12,138 nt of DNA. Source: an uncultured Campylobacter sp. GTDB taxonomy: Bacteria; Campylobacterota; Campylobacteria; Campylobacterales; Campylobacteraceae. Shown one piece after another: positions 1 through 7,401 of the stretch; within the stretch, counting starts at the first letter, position 1; every line of letters starts with the position of its first letter. Made by a program: the position numbers and the translations under genes. The notes beneath the pieces are model-generated. The model was not told where the DNA came from. It was given only the letters and a program-made list of their open reading frames with translations, and did not search any database. Where the stretch lies: NCBI GenBank assembly GCA_900539505.1, contig UQCL01000061.1, forward strand, positions 1 through 12,138, written 5' to 3'.

Positions 1-132
1 GCTCAAAAGCGCAGACCGCAACCTCTATAAGCTAACGATAAAATTTAATCATAATTTTTAAAAATCAAAATTTAAAAAGCACAGAATTTTACCCCAGGAT
101 TTGAATTGAGTAAAAAGCTAACGAAATGCAGG

Positions 133-152
133 AATTTCGCAAGCGCGAAATT
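133..152. repeat. Inverted repeat at the end of the Fe-S oxidoreductase gene; weak terminator candidate
   Basis: Eight-base arms AATTTCGC and GCGAAATT flank a four-base AAGC loop. The hairpin begins at the stop codon of the minus-strand gene whose stop lies at 152-154, so it could form the 3' end of that transcript. No T-run follows it on the minus strand, so Rho-independent termination here is only a possibility. The arms match the longer palindrome at 7382-7401. Confidence 0.4.
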
Positions 153-1456
153 TATCCATTGTAATTTTCCTCGCCCATAAGCGCTTCAGCGATGAGCTCT
201 AGCGGATTTATGCACCTCATCTGCGAGCCACTTAAAGAAAGCGAATTATTTAGCTGCATCCTGCACGCACTGCACTCAGCAGAGACTACGCGCACGGGTA
301 GATCCGCCATTGCGCGCGCCTTAGCTAATCCTGCTTCACGCGCGAGCTCGTAACGCTCGGTCTGCATCGTCACACCGCCAAATCCGCAGCATTTATTAGG
401 CTCATTCATCTCGGTTATTTCGTAGTTTTGAGCGAGCAAGCCGCGCGGTTCTTTCCAAATACCCTGCATTTTGCGGGCATGGCACGGATCGTGATAAGTA
501 ATCGCTAAAGCCCTTTTGCCGCGGCGCATCAAAAGATCACTTAAGTTTGTAAATTTATAAAAGTATTCGCTCGCCATAAAAATTTTACTCGCAAGCTTTT
601 GCGCACGGGCTTTCCATTGCGGCTCGTTTTCAAAAAAATGCGCGTAATCCACCCGCAGCATCGCAGAGCACGTAGCCTCGGGCACGATAATCGCATTAAG
701 AGCAGGCAGAGCTTTTTCGAAATATGCTATATTAAATTTTGCCACGCGTTCAACCGCCGCAAAATCTCCCGTAAAATACGCAGGAGCGCCGCAACAGGCT
801 TGTTCCTTCATCAAATTTACGTTTAGCTTTAGCGCTCGCGCGATATGTAAAACCGCCTCGCCTACGCCAGTGTAAGCGTAGTTTGCCATGCAGCCTATAA
901 AAATTCCGATAGTTTTTTCGCCGCCGTTGTCGATAAATTCTGCGTGCGAGTTCATAAAGCTCTTTTTCGCAGGAGCAGGCAGCAAGCGCTCTTTTTTAAG
1001 TAGTGGTAAGTCAAATCTAGGCGACATAGAGCTTTGCGTATCTTTTCGCATCTTAAAGCCACAGCTAAGAAACACGTATCCAAGCGCTGCTGCTAGATCC
1101 AGCGCTTTGCGGTGCCCAAGCAGCCAAAACGCAGCTTTTTTGTACCACGCGATGCCAAATTTTTCCGCAATGCGCGCGCGAACATTCTCGATTGCCGTAT
1201 CTATGGGCAAAGACTCGCCGCAAATATCTACGCAGTTGGTGCATAAAAAGCAGCTCTCAAAAATTTTCTTAGCGTTTTTATCAAGCTTTAGTTCATTCCT
1301 GCCGTAAGCGCCCAAAAGATCCACAAATCCGCGCGGGCTCGTTACTTCATCGCCGTTAATGCCATGAACCGTGCAGACTTGGATACATTTACCACATTTT
1401 ACGCAACGCTCGCTAAGTGCCGCAAAATCGAACGCTCCAAGCTTTGCCCTACTCAT
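152..1456 (-). CDS. (Fe-S)-binding oxidoreductase subunit, GlcF/HdrD-like (two 4Fe-4S motifs, two CCG domains)
   Basis: 434-aa soluble electron-transfer protein. The N-terminus carries two ferredoxin-type cysteine sets, C18-x2-C21-x2-C24-x3-C28 and C69-x2-C72-x2-C75-x3-C79, each expected to bind a 4Fe-4S cluster. Two cysteine-rich CCG domains follow, with CCG at 221-223 and CCGFGG from 356, plus a late ECSAC pair. This is the layout of glycolate oxidase subunit GlcF and heterodisulfide reductase HdrD relatives. No flavin (GlcD-like) partner is visible in the window, so the electron donor and acceptor are unknown. It is last in the minus-strand cluster, 11 bp after hemN, with an ATG start but no clear Shine-Dalgarno, so translation may depend on coupling to hemN. 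The same neighbour is found in C. jejuni (recalled as Cj0991c). Family call is firm; substrate is not known. Confidence 0.88.
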   Translation of the reverse strand: MSRAKLGAFDFAALSERCVKCGKCIQVCTVHGINGDEVTSPRGFVDLLGAYGRNELKLDKNAKKIFESCFLCTNCVDICGESLPIDTAIENVRARIAEKFGIAWYKKAAFWLLGHRKALDLAAALGYVFLSCGFKMRKDTQSSMSPRFDLPLLKKERLLPAPAKKSFMNSHAEFIDNGGEKTIGIFIGCMANYAYTGVGEAVLHIARALKLNVNLMKEQACCGAPAYFTGDFAAVERVAKFNIAYFEKALPALNAIIVPEATCSAMLRVDYAHFFENEPQWKARAQKLASKIFMASEYFYKFTNLSDLLMRRGKRALAITYHDPCHARKMQGIWKEPRGLLAQNYEITEMNEPNKCCGFGGVTMQTERYELAREAGLAKARAMADLPVRVVSAECSACRMQLNNSLSLSGSQMRCINPLELIAEALMGEENYNG

Positions 1457-1467
1457 AGCCGCGCCGC

Positions 1468-2832
1468 TTAAACGGTTTTAGAAAAGCGCTTTTCGCCCAA
1501 ATTTTTACCCATATACTCATCAAAGCACATCGCGATATTGCGGATCAAAAGCGTGCCGGTAGGCGTTACGGAAATTCTATTCGGCGAGACTTGCACGAAA
1601 TCCTTTAGCGCCTCAAGTTGTTTTAGGCTAGTGCCAAAATGCTCGAAAAATTTTATCTTGAATTTCTCCTCGATCGCCTCTATATCGACGCAAAAATTAC
1701 TCATCAACCCCATAATCACCTCTTTGCGCAGCAGATCCTCTTCATTTAGCAAAACGCCCCTGCAATACGGCAGCCTGCCTTCATCGATCGCAGCCTCGTA
1801 AGCGTCCATATCTTTGAAATTTTGCGCGTAGTGGCGCGCACCCTCGCCGATGCTAGTTAGCCCGATGCCGATCAGATCGGCGCCGCCTTTGGTCGTATAG
1901 CCCTGGAAATTGCGGTGTAGCGAGCCGTTTTTAAGTGCAGTATGAAGCTCGTCCGCGGGCTTTGAGTAGTGATCCATACCGATCATCTCATATCCGTTCG
2001 CGCTTAAAAAATCGTGCGTAAGCTTTAAAATTTCAAGCTTTACTTTAGGCTCGGGCAGTGTCGTCTCGTCAAATTTACGCATAGATTTTTTGATCCACGG
2101 CACGTGCGCGTAGTTAAAGATCGCAAAGCGGTCCGGATCAAGCGAAAGCGCAAGCTCCAGCGTGCGCTTAAAGCTAGCTAGGCTCTGATACGGAAGGCCG
2201 TAGATCAGATCCATATTTATCGATTTTATCCCCCTCGCGCGCGCCATGGCTATGACGTCCCTCGTAAGCTCGAAAGGCTGGATGCGGTGGATCTCCTTTT
2301 GTACCTGCGGATCGAAGTCCTGTACGCCGTAGCTTATGCGGTTAAAGCCGTTTGAAACGAGCACGTCAAGCTGCTCGGCGTTCAAAAACCGCGGATCGAT
2401 CTCGCAGCTGATCTCGGCTTCAGAGCTAAAGCTTTTAAAATATTTTTTGATATTTTTTATGTGGCGCGCAAGCTGTTCGGCGCTAAAATATGTAGGCGTA
2501 CCGCCGCCGAAGTGCATCTGCACGACCTGGCGCGAGCCGTCCACGACGCCGCTTAAAATTTGCATTTCGCGCTCGATATAGTCCAAATACCGATCCATCT
2601 TGTCGCGCTTGCCGGTGTAGATTACGTTGCAGCCGCAAAAATAACAGGCGGAGCGGCAAAACGGCATGTGAAAGTAAAGCGACAGCGGCGTGGAGCTTTT
2701 TTGATTTTTCAATTCGTTCAAATACCCGTCGTAGCTGAAGCTTTCACTAAATTCCAAAGCGGTCGGATAGCTCGTGTAGCGAGGCCCCGGGCGCGAAAAT
2801 TTCGCGTAAGCGTCAAAGTCTATGCTATTCAC
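1468..2832 (-). CDS. hemN: Oxygen-independent coproporphyrinogen III oxidase (radical SAM)
   Basis: 454 aa, the full length of HemN. It decarboxylates coproporphyrinogen III to protoporphyrinogen IX without oxygen, using S-adenosylmethionine and a 4Fe-4S cluster in the cytoplasm. The cluster motif is C59-x3-C63-x2-C66-x-C68, as in E. coli HemN. Other HemN signatures are the N-terminal GPRYTSYPTALEFSE, GGGTPTY near residue 110, NFQGYTT, and the C-terminal RNIAMCFD. The extra cysteine after the SAM-binding triad and the full N-terminus separate it from HemW, the shorter heme chaperone. Translation starts at GTG (2830-2832), inside the last codons of the UPF0763 gene with an 8-base overlap and an AAGG about ten bases upstream, so the two are probably translationally coupled. 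An anaerobic-type enzyme fits a microaerophile or anaerobe. Confidence 0.96.
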   Translation of the reverse strand: MNSIDFDAYAKFSRPGPRYTSYPTALEFSESFSYDGYLNELKNQKSSTPLSLYFHMPFCRSACYFCGCNVIYTGKRDKMDRYLDYIEREMQILSGVVDGSRQVVQMHFGGGTPTYFSAEQLARHIKNIKKYFKSFSSEAEISCEIDPRFLNAEQLDVLVSNGFNRISYGVQDFDPQVQKEIHRIQPFELTRDVIAMARARGIKSINMDLIYGLPYQSLASFKRTLELALSLDPDRFAIFNYAHVPWIKKSMRKFDETTLPEPKVKLEILKLTHDFLSANGYEMIGMDHYSKPADELHTALKNGSLHRNFQGYTTKGGADLIGIGLTSIGEGARHYAQNFKDMDAYEAAIDEGRLPYCRGVLLNEEDLLRKEVIMGLMSNFCVDIEAIEEKFKIKFFEHFGTSLKQLEALKDFVQVSPNRISVTPTGTLLIRNIAMCFDEYMGKNLGEKRFSKTV

Positions 2833-3307
2833 GGCCGCCCGCCTTGGTTTTGATAAGCTCTTCGATGTCGATGAAAAGGTTCGGATGCAAACTTTTTACG
2901 CGTGAAACGACGGCATCGACGTCTAAGCTTAATCTTTTCGCACTCGGATTTGCGCCCGTTAGCCTTCTGATCTCGTCCATACACACGATCCACGCATCGC
3001 CGAAATCCACTGGCGTATGCTGCAAGATCGAGCGCTCAAGCTTGAGATTAAAATTTTCCTGCATCGCGTTTTTGGTCGCGGCGATGAGATTTGCAAGCGA
3101 TTTTATCGAGATCATCGTGTGCACTTCGTTATTTTCGTCTATGCCAAACCACGGCTCCTCGTCGCTCCACGAGCCGCTTTTTAGAGTGAGTTTTTTCTCA
3201 TTATCCTCGCCCTGCGAAATTTCAAAAACCGTCCTTTTCGAGCTATCCAGCCCGAAGAATTCGCTCGCTTTGTCGATCTTTTTTAGCGCTTTATCTTTTT
3301 CTTCCAT
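2825..3307 (-). CDS. UPF0763 (DUF2603) family protein of unknown function
   Basis: 160-aa soluble, charged protein with no membrane segment or signal peptide. It matches the UPF0763/DUF2603 family known mainly from Campylobacter and relatives, recognised by its size, by the SWSDEEPWFGID stretch near residue 45, by a middle ILQHTPVDFGDAW segment, and by its place between argF and hemN (recalled as Cj0993c in C. jejuni). No catalytic motif is evident. The ATG start has a good AGGAG about five bases upstream. It lies 14 bp after argF and overlaps hemN by 8 bases, so it is almost certainly co-transcribed with both. Function unknown; a link to heme synthesis or iron-sulfur handling would be guesswork from position. 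Confidence 0.88.
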   Translation of the reverse strand: MEEKDKALKKIDKASEFFGLDSSKRTVFEISQGEDNEKKLTLKSGSWSDEEPWFGIDENNEVHTMISIKSLANLIAATKNAMQENFNLKLERSILQHTPVDFGDAWIVCMDEIRRLTGANPSAKRLSLDVDAVVSRVKSLHPNLFIDIEELIKTKAGGRE

Positions 3308-3321
3308 GCGTTCTCCTAAAT

Positions 3322-4245
3322 TTATCTTTTTTGATCCAGCCAGACCATAACGCCCTTTTGCGCGTGCAGGCGATTTTCCGCCTCTGCAAAAATCTCATCC
3401 GCGTGCGCTTCAAACACGGCCTCGCTCACCTCGTATCCGCGATACGCCGGCAAGCAGTGCAAAAAGATCGCACCGCTACCTGCTAGAGCCATTAAGCTTT
3501 CATCCACGCAAAAACCCGCGAAATCGCGAATTCTTTGCTCCTTTTCGTCTTCTTGCCCCATCGAGACCCAAGTATCGGTCGTCACGACGTTTGCGCCCGC
3601 TACGGCTTCTTTTATATCGTTCGTTATTAAAATTTTGGCGCCTGAAATTTCGGCATTTTGCCGCGCCTGCGCTAGTATCTGAGGATCGGCTTCGTAGCCC
3701 GCGGGCGTCGCTACTCGCAGCTCAAAGCCAAGCTTGCTGGCAAGCATCAGCCACGAGTGCGTCATATTGTTGCCGTCGCCCACGTAGGCGGCTTTTATAT
3801 TTGGAATTGGGATGCCGCACTCCACGATCGTCATTAGATCCGCCATTAACTGCACGGGATGAAATTTATCGCTTAGCCCGTTTATCACCGGTACGCGGCT
3901 AAATTCCGCAAGCTCTATGAGCGTCTCGTGGCGATTTACGCGCGCCATGATCAGATCGCACATTCGTGAAATCACGCGCGCAGTGTCTTTGACCTGCTCG
4001 CCACGCCCGAGCTGGATGTCGCGACTGCTCAAAAACAGCGCGTGCCCGCCGAGCTCATTCATCCCCACGTCAAAGCTAACGCGCGTTCTGGTCGAACTTT
4101 TTTCAAATATCATCGCTAATTTTTGATCTTTCAAATACGGCTTAAAATCTCGCGCCTTCGCCTCTTTTTTAATCTTAAAGGCTAAATTTAAAATTTCGAT
4201 TATCTCGTCTTTGCTAAAATCGTTTAACGTAAGAAAGTGCCTCAT
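3322..4245 (-). CDS. argF: Ornithine carbamoyltransferase, anabolic type
   Basis: 307 aa, normal family length. It joins carbamoyl phosphate and L-ornithine to give citrulline, the sixth step of arginine synthesis, as a cytoplasmic trimer. All signature motifs are present: carbamoyl-phosphate loop SSTRTR at 50-55, HPVQ at 129-132, an SMG ornithine loop within DTWVSMG near residue 225, and the catalytic HCLP at 263-266. An anabolic role is inferred from the absence of arcA or arcC in the window. The ATG is preceded by AAGGAG seven bases upstream. It begins the tight minus-strand run argF, UPF0763, hemN, Fe-S protein and sits 158 bp from hemB, a gap that could hold its own promoter (a TAAAAT lies at 4265-4270, minus strand). 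No ArgR box was recognised. Confidence 0.96.
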   Translation of the reverse strand: MRHFLTLNDFSKDEIIEILNLAFKIKKEAKARDFKPYLKDQKLAMIFEKSSTRTRVSFDVGMNELGGHALFLSSRDIQLGRGEQVKDTARVISRMCDLIMARVNRHETLIELAEFSRVPVINGLSDKFHPVQLMADLMTIVECGIPIPNIKAAYVGDGNNMTHSWLMLASKLGFELRVATPAGYEADPQILAQARQNAEISGAKILITNDIKEAVAGANVVTTDTWVSMGQEDEKEQRIRDFAGFCVDESLMALAGSGAIFLHCLPAYRGYEVSEAVFEAHADEIFAEAENRLHAQKGVMVWLDQKR

Positions 4246-4284
4246 ATCACTCCTTTTTGGTTAAATTTTACACTGTTTTCGCTT

Positions 4285-4329
4285 ACGTAGCGTTTTATTC
4301 GGCTTTAAATTTTAAAATTTGCGCTACGT
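4285..4329. repeat. Inverted repeat in the hemB-argF spacer
   Basis: Eight-base arms ACGTAGCG (4285-4292) and CGCTACGT (4322-4329) pair perfectly across a 29-base loop. The loop contains a second perfect palindrome, AAATTTTAAAATTT (4307-4320). The structure lies between the hemB stop and the argF start, upstream of a possible argF -10. It could be a processing or attenuation hairpin in the hemB-argF transcript or a protein-binding site. There is no T-run directly after it on the minus strand, so it is not a clear terminator. Confidence 0.4.
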
Positions 4330-4403
4330 GCCGCGAAGTAAATTTCAAAAAACCAAGTCTCGCCGCTGCCGTGAAATTTTAAAATTCCAAAATTCTTAAA
4401 ATT

Positions 4404-5381
4404 TTATCTTCGCGAGTTTAAAATTTCCGCGATTTCTTTGGCGTGATAGGTGATGATCATATCGGCACCCGCGCGCCTTATGCCTATCATCGTCTCCATC
4501 ATCACGCGCTCATAATCGATCACGCCCGCTTTTTTACCCGCCTGCAAAAGCGAGTATTCGCCGCTTACGTTATACGCACAGATCGGCAGCAGCGTGCGCT
4601 CTCTAAGGTCTCTGATTAGATCCAGATACGCAAGCGCGGGCTTTATCATCAAAATATCCGCTCCCTGCGCCTCGTCCTGCAGGCTTTCGTTGATCGCCTC
4701 AAATCTATTTGCGGGATCCATCTGGTAGCTGCTGCGATCGCCAAAACTTGGCGCGCTCTCCGCCACGTCGCGAAACGGCCCGTAGTAGCCGCTGGCAAAC
4801 TTGCTCGAGTACGCCATAATCGGTAAATTTTCAAATCCGCCGCGATCGAGCGTCTCTCGCAAAGTAGCGATAATGCCGTCCATCATGCCGCTTGGAGCAA
4901 TCATATCCGCGCCTGCTTTGGCGTGGATGAGCGCTTGCTGCGCCGAAATTTCAAGAGTCGCGTCGTTATCTACAGTCTGATGTACATGATCGATGATGCC
5001 GCAGTGCCCGTGGTCAGTGTATTCGCAAAAGCACAGATCGGTGATTACTAATAAATTTGGAAATTTAGCCTTTATCGCGCGCAGAGAAGTCGCGATGATG
5101 CCGTCCTCGCTTAATGCGTCCGAGCCGATGCTGTCCTTTAGCGAAGGGATTCCGAAAAGTAAAATTTTATCTAGTCCTAGCGACAAAAGAGCCGCGCACT
5201 CTTTTAAAATTTCATCCAAGCTCATCTGAAATACGCCCGGCATCGAGGCGATCTCCTTTTTGATGCCGCTTCCTTCCACGACAAAAAGCGGATAGATTAG
5301 AAAGCGGGTTTGCAGATCGGTTTGTCGCACCAGATCCCTAAGCGCGGGGTTTATTCGTAGGCGTCTAAATCGTTTAAACAT
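4404..5381 (-). CDS. hemB: Delta-aminolevulinic acid dehydratase (porphobilinogen synthase), zinc type
   Basis: 325 aa, standard length. It condenses two 5-aminolevulinate molecules to porphobilinogen, the second common step of tetrapyrrole synthesis, in the cytoplasm. The two active-site lysines are visible: K194 in YSSKFASGYYGPFRDV and the Schiff-base K247 in MIKPALAYLD. The cysteine set C117-x-C119...C127 within LCFCEYTDHGHCG identifies the zinc-dependent class, as in E. coli, rather than the magnesium-only class. The ATG (5379-5381) has AAGGAA about six bases upstream. It is transcribed away from ribA out of a 63-bp shared spacer. Together with HemN it gives the window two non-adjacent heme steps on one strand. 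Confidence 0.97.
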   Translation of the reverse strand: MFKRFRRLRINPALRDLVRQTDLQTRFLIYPLFVVEGSGIKKEIASMPGVFQMSLDEILKECAALLSLGLDKILLFGIPSLKDSIGSDALSEDGIIATSLRAIKAKFPNLLVITDLCFCEYTDHGHCGIIDHVHQTVDNDATLEISAQQALIHAKAGADMIAPSGMMDGIIATLRETLDRGGFENLPIMAYSSKFASGYYGPFRDVAESAPSFGDRSSYQMDPANRFEAINESLQDEAQGADILMIKPALAYLDLIRDLRERTLLPICAYNVSGEYSLLQAGKKAGVIDYERVMMETMIGIRRAGADMIITYHAKEIAEILNSRR

Positions 5382-5403
5382 TATTTTTCCTTTTTTAGCT
5401 AGA

Positions 5404-5428
5404 ATTGTGAGATTTATAATATCACAAT
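5404..5428. promoter_or_regulatory. Divergent hemB/ribA promoter with an overlapping inverted repeat
   Basis: Perfect arms ATTGTGA (5404-5410) and TCACAAT (5422-5428) are separated by 11 bases that include TATAAT (5415-5420). The core TTATAA is self-complementary, so the minus strand reads TATTATAAAT over the same bases and could serve hemB while TATAAT serves ribA. For ribA this gives a start near 5427 and a leader of about 18 bases with a GGAG at 5430-5433. No convincing -35 is seen, as is usual for Campylobacter sigma-70 promoters. The inverted repeat overlaps the polymerase site and could be a repressor operator. Its 11-base spacer does not fit a CRP/FNR site. Inference from sequence only. 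Confidence 0.55.
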
Positions 5429-5444
5429 CGGAGTAAATTTAAGC

Positions 5445-6005
5445 ATGGATATAAAAATTTCAGAGGTCGCAAATCTCCCCTCCCGCTTCGGAAGCTTCCG
5501 CATTCAGTCGTTTAAGCAAGGCGAGAAAGAGCATCTGGTGATATTTAAGCAACCTTTGGAGGGCGTCGTAAACGTGCGGATCCACTCGGAGTGCCTTACC
5601 GGCGATGCGATCGGCAGCCTAAAGTGCGACTGCGGCGAACAGCTCGAAGCGAGCCTAAAATATATCGAAGAGCATGGCGGCATGGTGATCTATCTGCGTC
5701 AAGAGGGGCGCAATATCGGACTTTTTAATAAAATCAACGCCTACGCTCTGCAAGATCAGGGCCTCGATACGATCGAAGCAAACCATCAACTCGGCTTCAA
5801 AGCAGACGAGCGTACCTACGAAATCGTGGATTTCATACTCGCTCATTTTGGAATTTCGCGCATAAATCTGCTTACGAACAACCCGCAAAAGCTACACGAT
5901 CTAAAAGTCGAAGTGGTCGCGCGCGTGCCTATAATCATCACGCCTAATAAATTTAACGAAAACTATCTGCGCGTCAAAAAAGAGCAGATGGGGCATCTGC
6001 TGTGA
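5445..6005 (+). CDS. ribA: GTP cyclohydrolase II
   Basis: 186 aa, a stand-alone GTP cyclohydrolase II without the DHBP synthase (RibB) domain. It opens the imidazole ring of GTP, releasing formate and pyrophosphate, to start riboflavin synthesis. Zinc ligands C50, C61 and C63 lie in the ECLTGDAIGSLKCDCG stretch. The active-site block LRQEGRNIGL follows near residue 85, then LQDQGLDTIEAN, LLTNNPQK and the C-terminal MGHLL, all in the same order as E. coli RibA. The ATG at 5445 has GGAG eleven bases upstream. It diverges from hemB and leads a four-gene run; its stop overlaps the rsmG start by four bases (GTGA). The rest of the riboflavin pathway is not in this window. Confidence 0.97.
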   Translation: MDIKISEVANLPSRFGSFRIQSFKQGEKEHLVIFKQPLEGVVNVRIHSECLTGDAIGSLKCDCGEQLEASLKYIEEHGGMVIYLRQEGRNIGLFNKINAYALQDQGLDTIEANHQLGFKADERTYEIVDFILAHFGISRINLLTNNPQKLHDLKVEVVARVPIIITPNKFNENYLRVKKEQMGHLL

Positions 6006-6580
6006 AGCTTGCGCCGGACGAGAGCTTTGGCGAGCAGGTAGCTAAATTTAAAGCCTGTCTGCAAAAATTTAACCGCGTCCATAGCCTCACGAATTACGAT
6101 GATTTGGATGCGGTGGTGCGCGACAGCCTAAGCGGAGCGGAGTTTATATCGCGCTATCCGCGCATCGCATGCGACATCGGCTCGGGAGCGGGCTTTCCCG
6201 GGCTATTTTTGGCACTCGCGCTGCCGCTGTGCGAGTGGCATCTATTTGAGCCGAACCTTAAAAAAGCGGCGTTTCTAACCTACGCGAAGGTTAGCCTTGC
6301 TCTAGCTAACGTAAAAATCCACGCCGAGCGCGTGCAAGACGGCGCAAAGCTGCGCGCCGATCTGATAAGCTCGCGAGCGCTAATGAGCGCGCGAAGCTTA
6401 GTTGAAATTTGCCGCGGCTTTTATGATCAAAACACGACATTTTTACTCTATAAAGGCTCGGGCGCAGAGTCGGAAGCGGCGGAATTCCACAAGGAATTTA
6501 CAGGTGCGCGCTGCGAAATTTTTAGCGGCGAAAACGCTTTGAAAAATAGAAAATTTTTAGTGATCAAAGGGGTGAAATAA
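6002..6580 (+). CDS. rsmG: 16S rRNA (guanine-527-N7)-methyltransferase
   Basis: 192 aa, slightly shorter than E. coli RsmG (GidB, 207 aa). It methylates N7 of G527 in 16S rRNA with S-adenosylmethionine; loss of this modification is known to give low-level streptomycin resistance in several bacteria. The SAM-binding loop DIGSGAGFPG lies at 58-67, preceded by the family's FNRVHSLTNY stretch near 23-32 and followed by the LISSRALM segment typical of RsmG. The start is GTG at 6002-6004, in a four-base overlap with the ribA stop, pointing to translational coupling. Its own stop overlaps the next ATG by one base (TAATG). Position after ribA is the same as recalled for C. jejuni. Confidence 0.95.
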   Translation: MKLAPDESFGEQVAKFKACLQKFNRVHSLTNYDDLDAVVRDSLSGAEFISRYPRIACDIGSGAGFPGLFLALALPLCEWHLFEPNLKKAAFLTYAKVSLALANVKIHAERVQDGAKLRADLISSRALMSARSLVEICRGFYDQNTTFLLYKGSGAESEAAEFHKEFTGARCEIFSGENALKNRKFLVIKGVK

Positions 6581-6786
6581 TGGGAAAAATTCTAGCCATA
6601 GCCGTCATCGCGGCGCTCATATATTTTTTGATAGTGCCTAGATTTCGCATAAAGAAAAAGGACGATGCGACCGAGCTTTTGGCGTGCGACGAGTGCGGGA
6701 CGTACTTTAGCAGCGACGAGCTTGCTCTGCGCGACAAAAAGCGCCTTTGCAAATCCTGCGAAGCCAAACTAAGGGGCGGCAAATGA
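6580..6786 (+). CDS. PP0621-like small membrane protein with a zinc-ribbon (two CxxC pairs)
   Basis: 68 aa. Residues 4-19 form one hydrophobic membrane anchor, followed by a basic stretch (RFRIKKK) that predicts a cytoplasmic C-terminal part. That part has C36-x2-C39 and C57-x2-C60, a likely zinc ribbon. This anchor-plus-double-CxxC plan resembles the PP0621 family of small uncharacterised proteins. The ATG at 6580 overlaps the rsmG stop by one base and has AGGGG upstream; its stop overlaps the next start (ATGA at 6783-6786). The arrangement leaves little doubt that it is translated with rsmG. Function unknown; a partner or RNA-binding role would be speculation. Confidence 0.82.
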   Translation: MGKILAIAVIAALIYFLIVPRFRIKKKDDATELLACDECGTYFSSDELALRDKKRLCKSCEAKLRGGK

Positions 6787-7325
6787 TCATCCTAGGCCAC
6801 GCGCTCGTGCCCTACGAGCCGCTGTATCTCATCAAAAACGGCGACGAAGTTTTCAAATACGACAATCTGCTCTTTAAGTTTAACGACAGACTCATAGCCG
6901 CCGCGCAAAAGGCGCAGAAAAAATTTAGCGTTATTACGAATGATATAAATGAAATTTTACTCGCAAACGGCGCAGGCGCGCGCTTCATCGTCGTGGATAA
7001 AAAATCCGCCGCGGCCGCGCAAAAGCTAGCAAACGATTATCTTTTCGACGCCAAGATCGCGATGTTTATCGGCTCTGCGCGGGCGCTAAAAAACTTAGCC
7101 GAGCTCGGAATCGATGCGGCGATCTTTAAAGACGCGATCGCAAACGCGCCCAAATCGCTACTTGCAAGCATTGGAGATAGCGTAGGCTCGAAATTTCACT
7201 TCGGGCTTCCGAAAAAAGATGAAATTTTCGGCGGCGCGCAAAAGCTCGCGGATAAAATTTCGGCTCTGGATAAAAAGCTAAGCGCGCCCGCAGCCGGTAA
7301 AAACGACGATATCTGGAAAAAATAG
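6783..7325 (+). CDS. Unrecognised 180-aa cytoplasmic protein closing the ribA-rsmG operon
   Basis: I do not recognise the family. The reading frame is open from 6747, but the ATG at 6783 is the better start: it overlaps the upstream stop as ATGA and has AAGGGG close before it, giving 180 aa starting MIILGHALVPYEPLYLI. No signal peptide, membrane helix or cysteine motif is present. Short hydrophobic strands alternate with alanine/lysine-rich helices (ARFIVVDKKSAAAAQKL, KIAMFIGSARALKNLAELG), suggesting a small alpha/beta fold. The C-terminus, about 25 residues, is lysine-rich and looks flexible. It is probably coexpressed with ribA, rsmG and the PP0621-like gene. Likely a conserved Campylobacter hypothetical protein. 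High confidence as a gene, none on function. Confidence 0.8.
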   Translation: MIILGHALVPYEPLYLIKNGDEVFKYDNLLFKFNDRLIAAAQKAQKKFSVITNDINEILLANGAGARFIVVDKKSAAAAQKLANDYLFDAKIAMFIGSARALKNLAELGIDAAIFKDAIANAPKSLLASIGDSVGSKFHFGLPKKDEIFGGAQKLADKISALDKKLSAPAAGKNDDIWKK

Positions 7326-7381
7326 CAAAATCCTAAGCGAATTTATTCGCGGGTATAAAATTCCTATGACTCATGCAAATT

Positions 7382-7401
7382 AAAATTTCGCGCGAAATTT
7401 T
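7382..7401. repeat. 20-bp perfect palindrome AAAATTTCGC/GCGAAATTTT
   Basis: Two 10-base arms are exactly self-complementary with no spacer. It lies 57 bases after the stop of the last gene of the ribA operon, so the RNA could form a hairpin there, although a stem with no loop needs at least its central bases unpaired. No strong T-run follows. The same arms, with a four-base insert, occur at 133-152 after the Fe-S oxidoreductase gene, so it may be a recurring 3'-end or protein-binding element. Confidence 0.45.

Noticed and set aside
888..1307. 139-codon plus-strand open frame
   Set aside because: Fully antisense to the Fe-S oxidoreductase gene, whose cysteine motifs are intact.
2844..3350. 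168-codon plus-strand open frame
   Set aside because: Antisense to the UPF0763 gene; serine- and phenylalanine-rich low-quality product without a ribosome site.
5404..5428. CRP/FNR-type operator
   Set aside because: TGTGA and TCACA half-sites are present, but the gap is far longer than the 6 bases of CRP sites and the arms are not TTGAT/ATCAA.
7337..7350. GCGAA-TTTA-TTCGC hairpin as terminator of the ribA operon
   Set aside because: Only five base pairs and no T-run after it; too weak to call.
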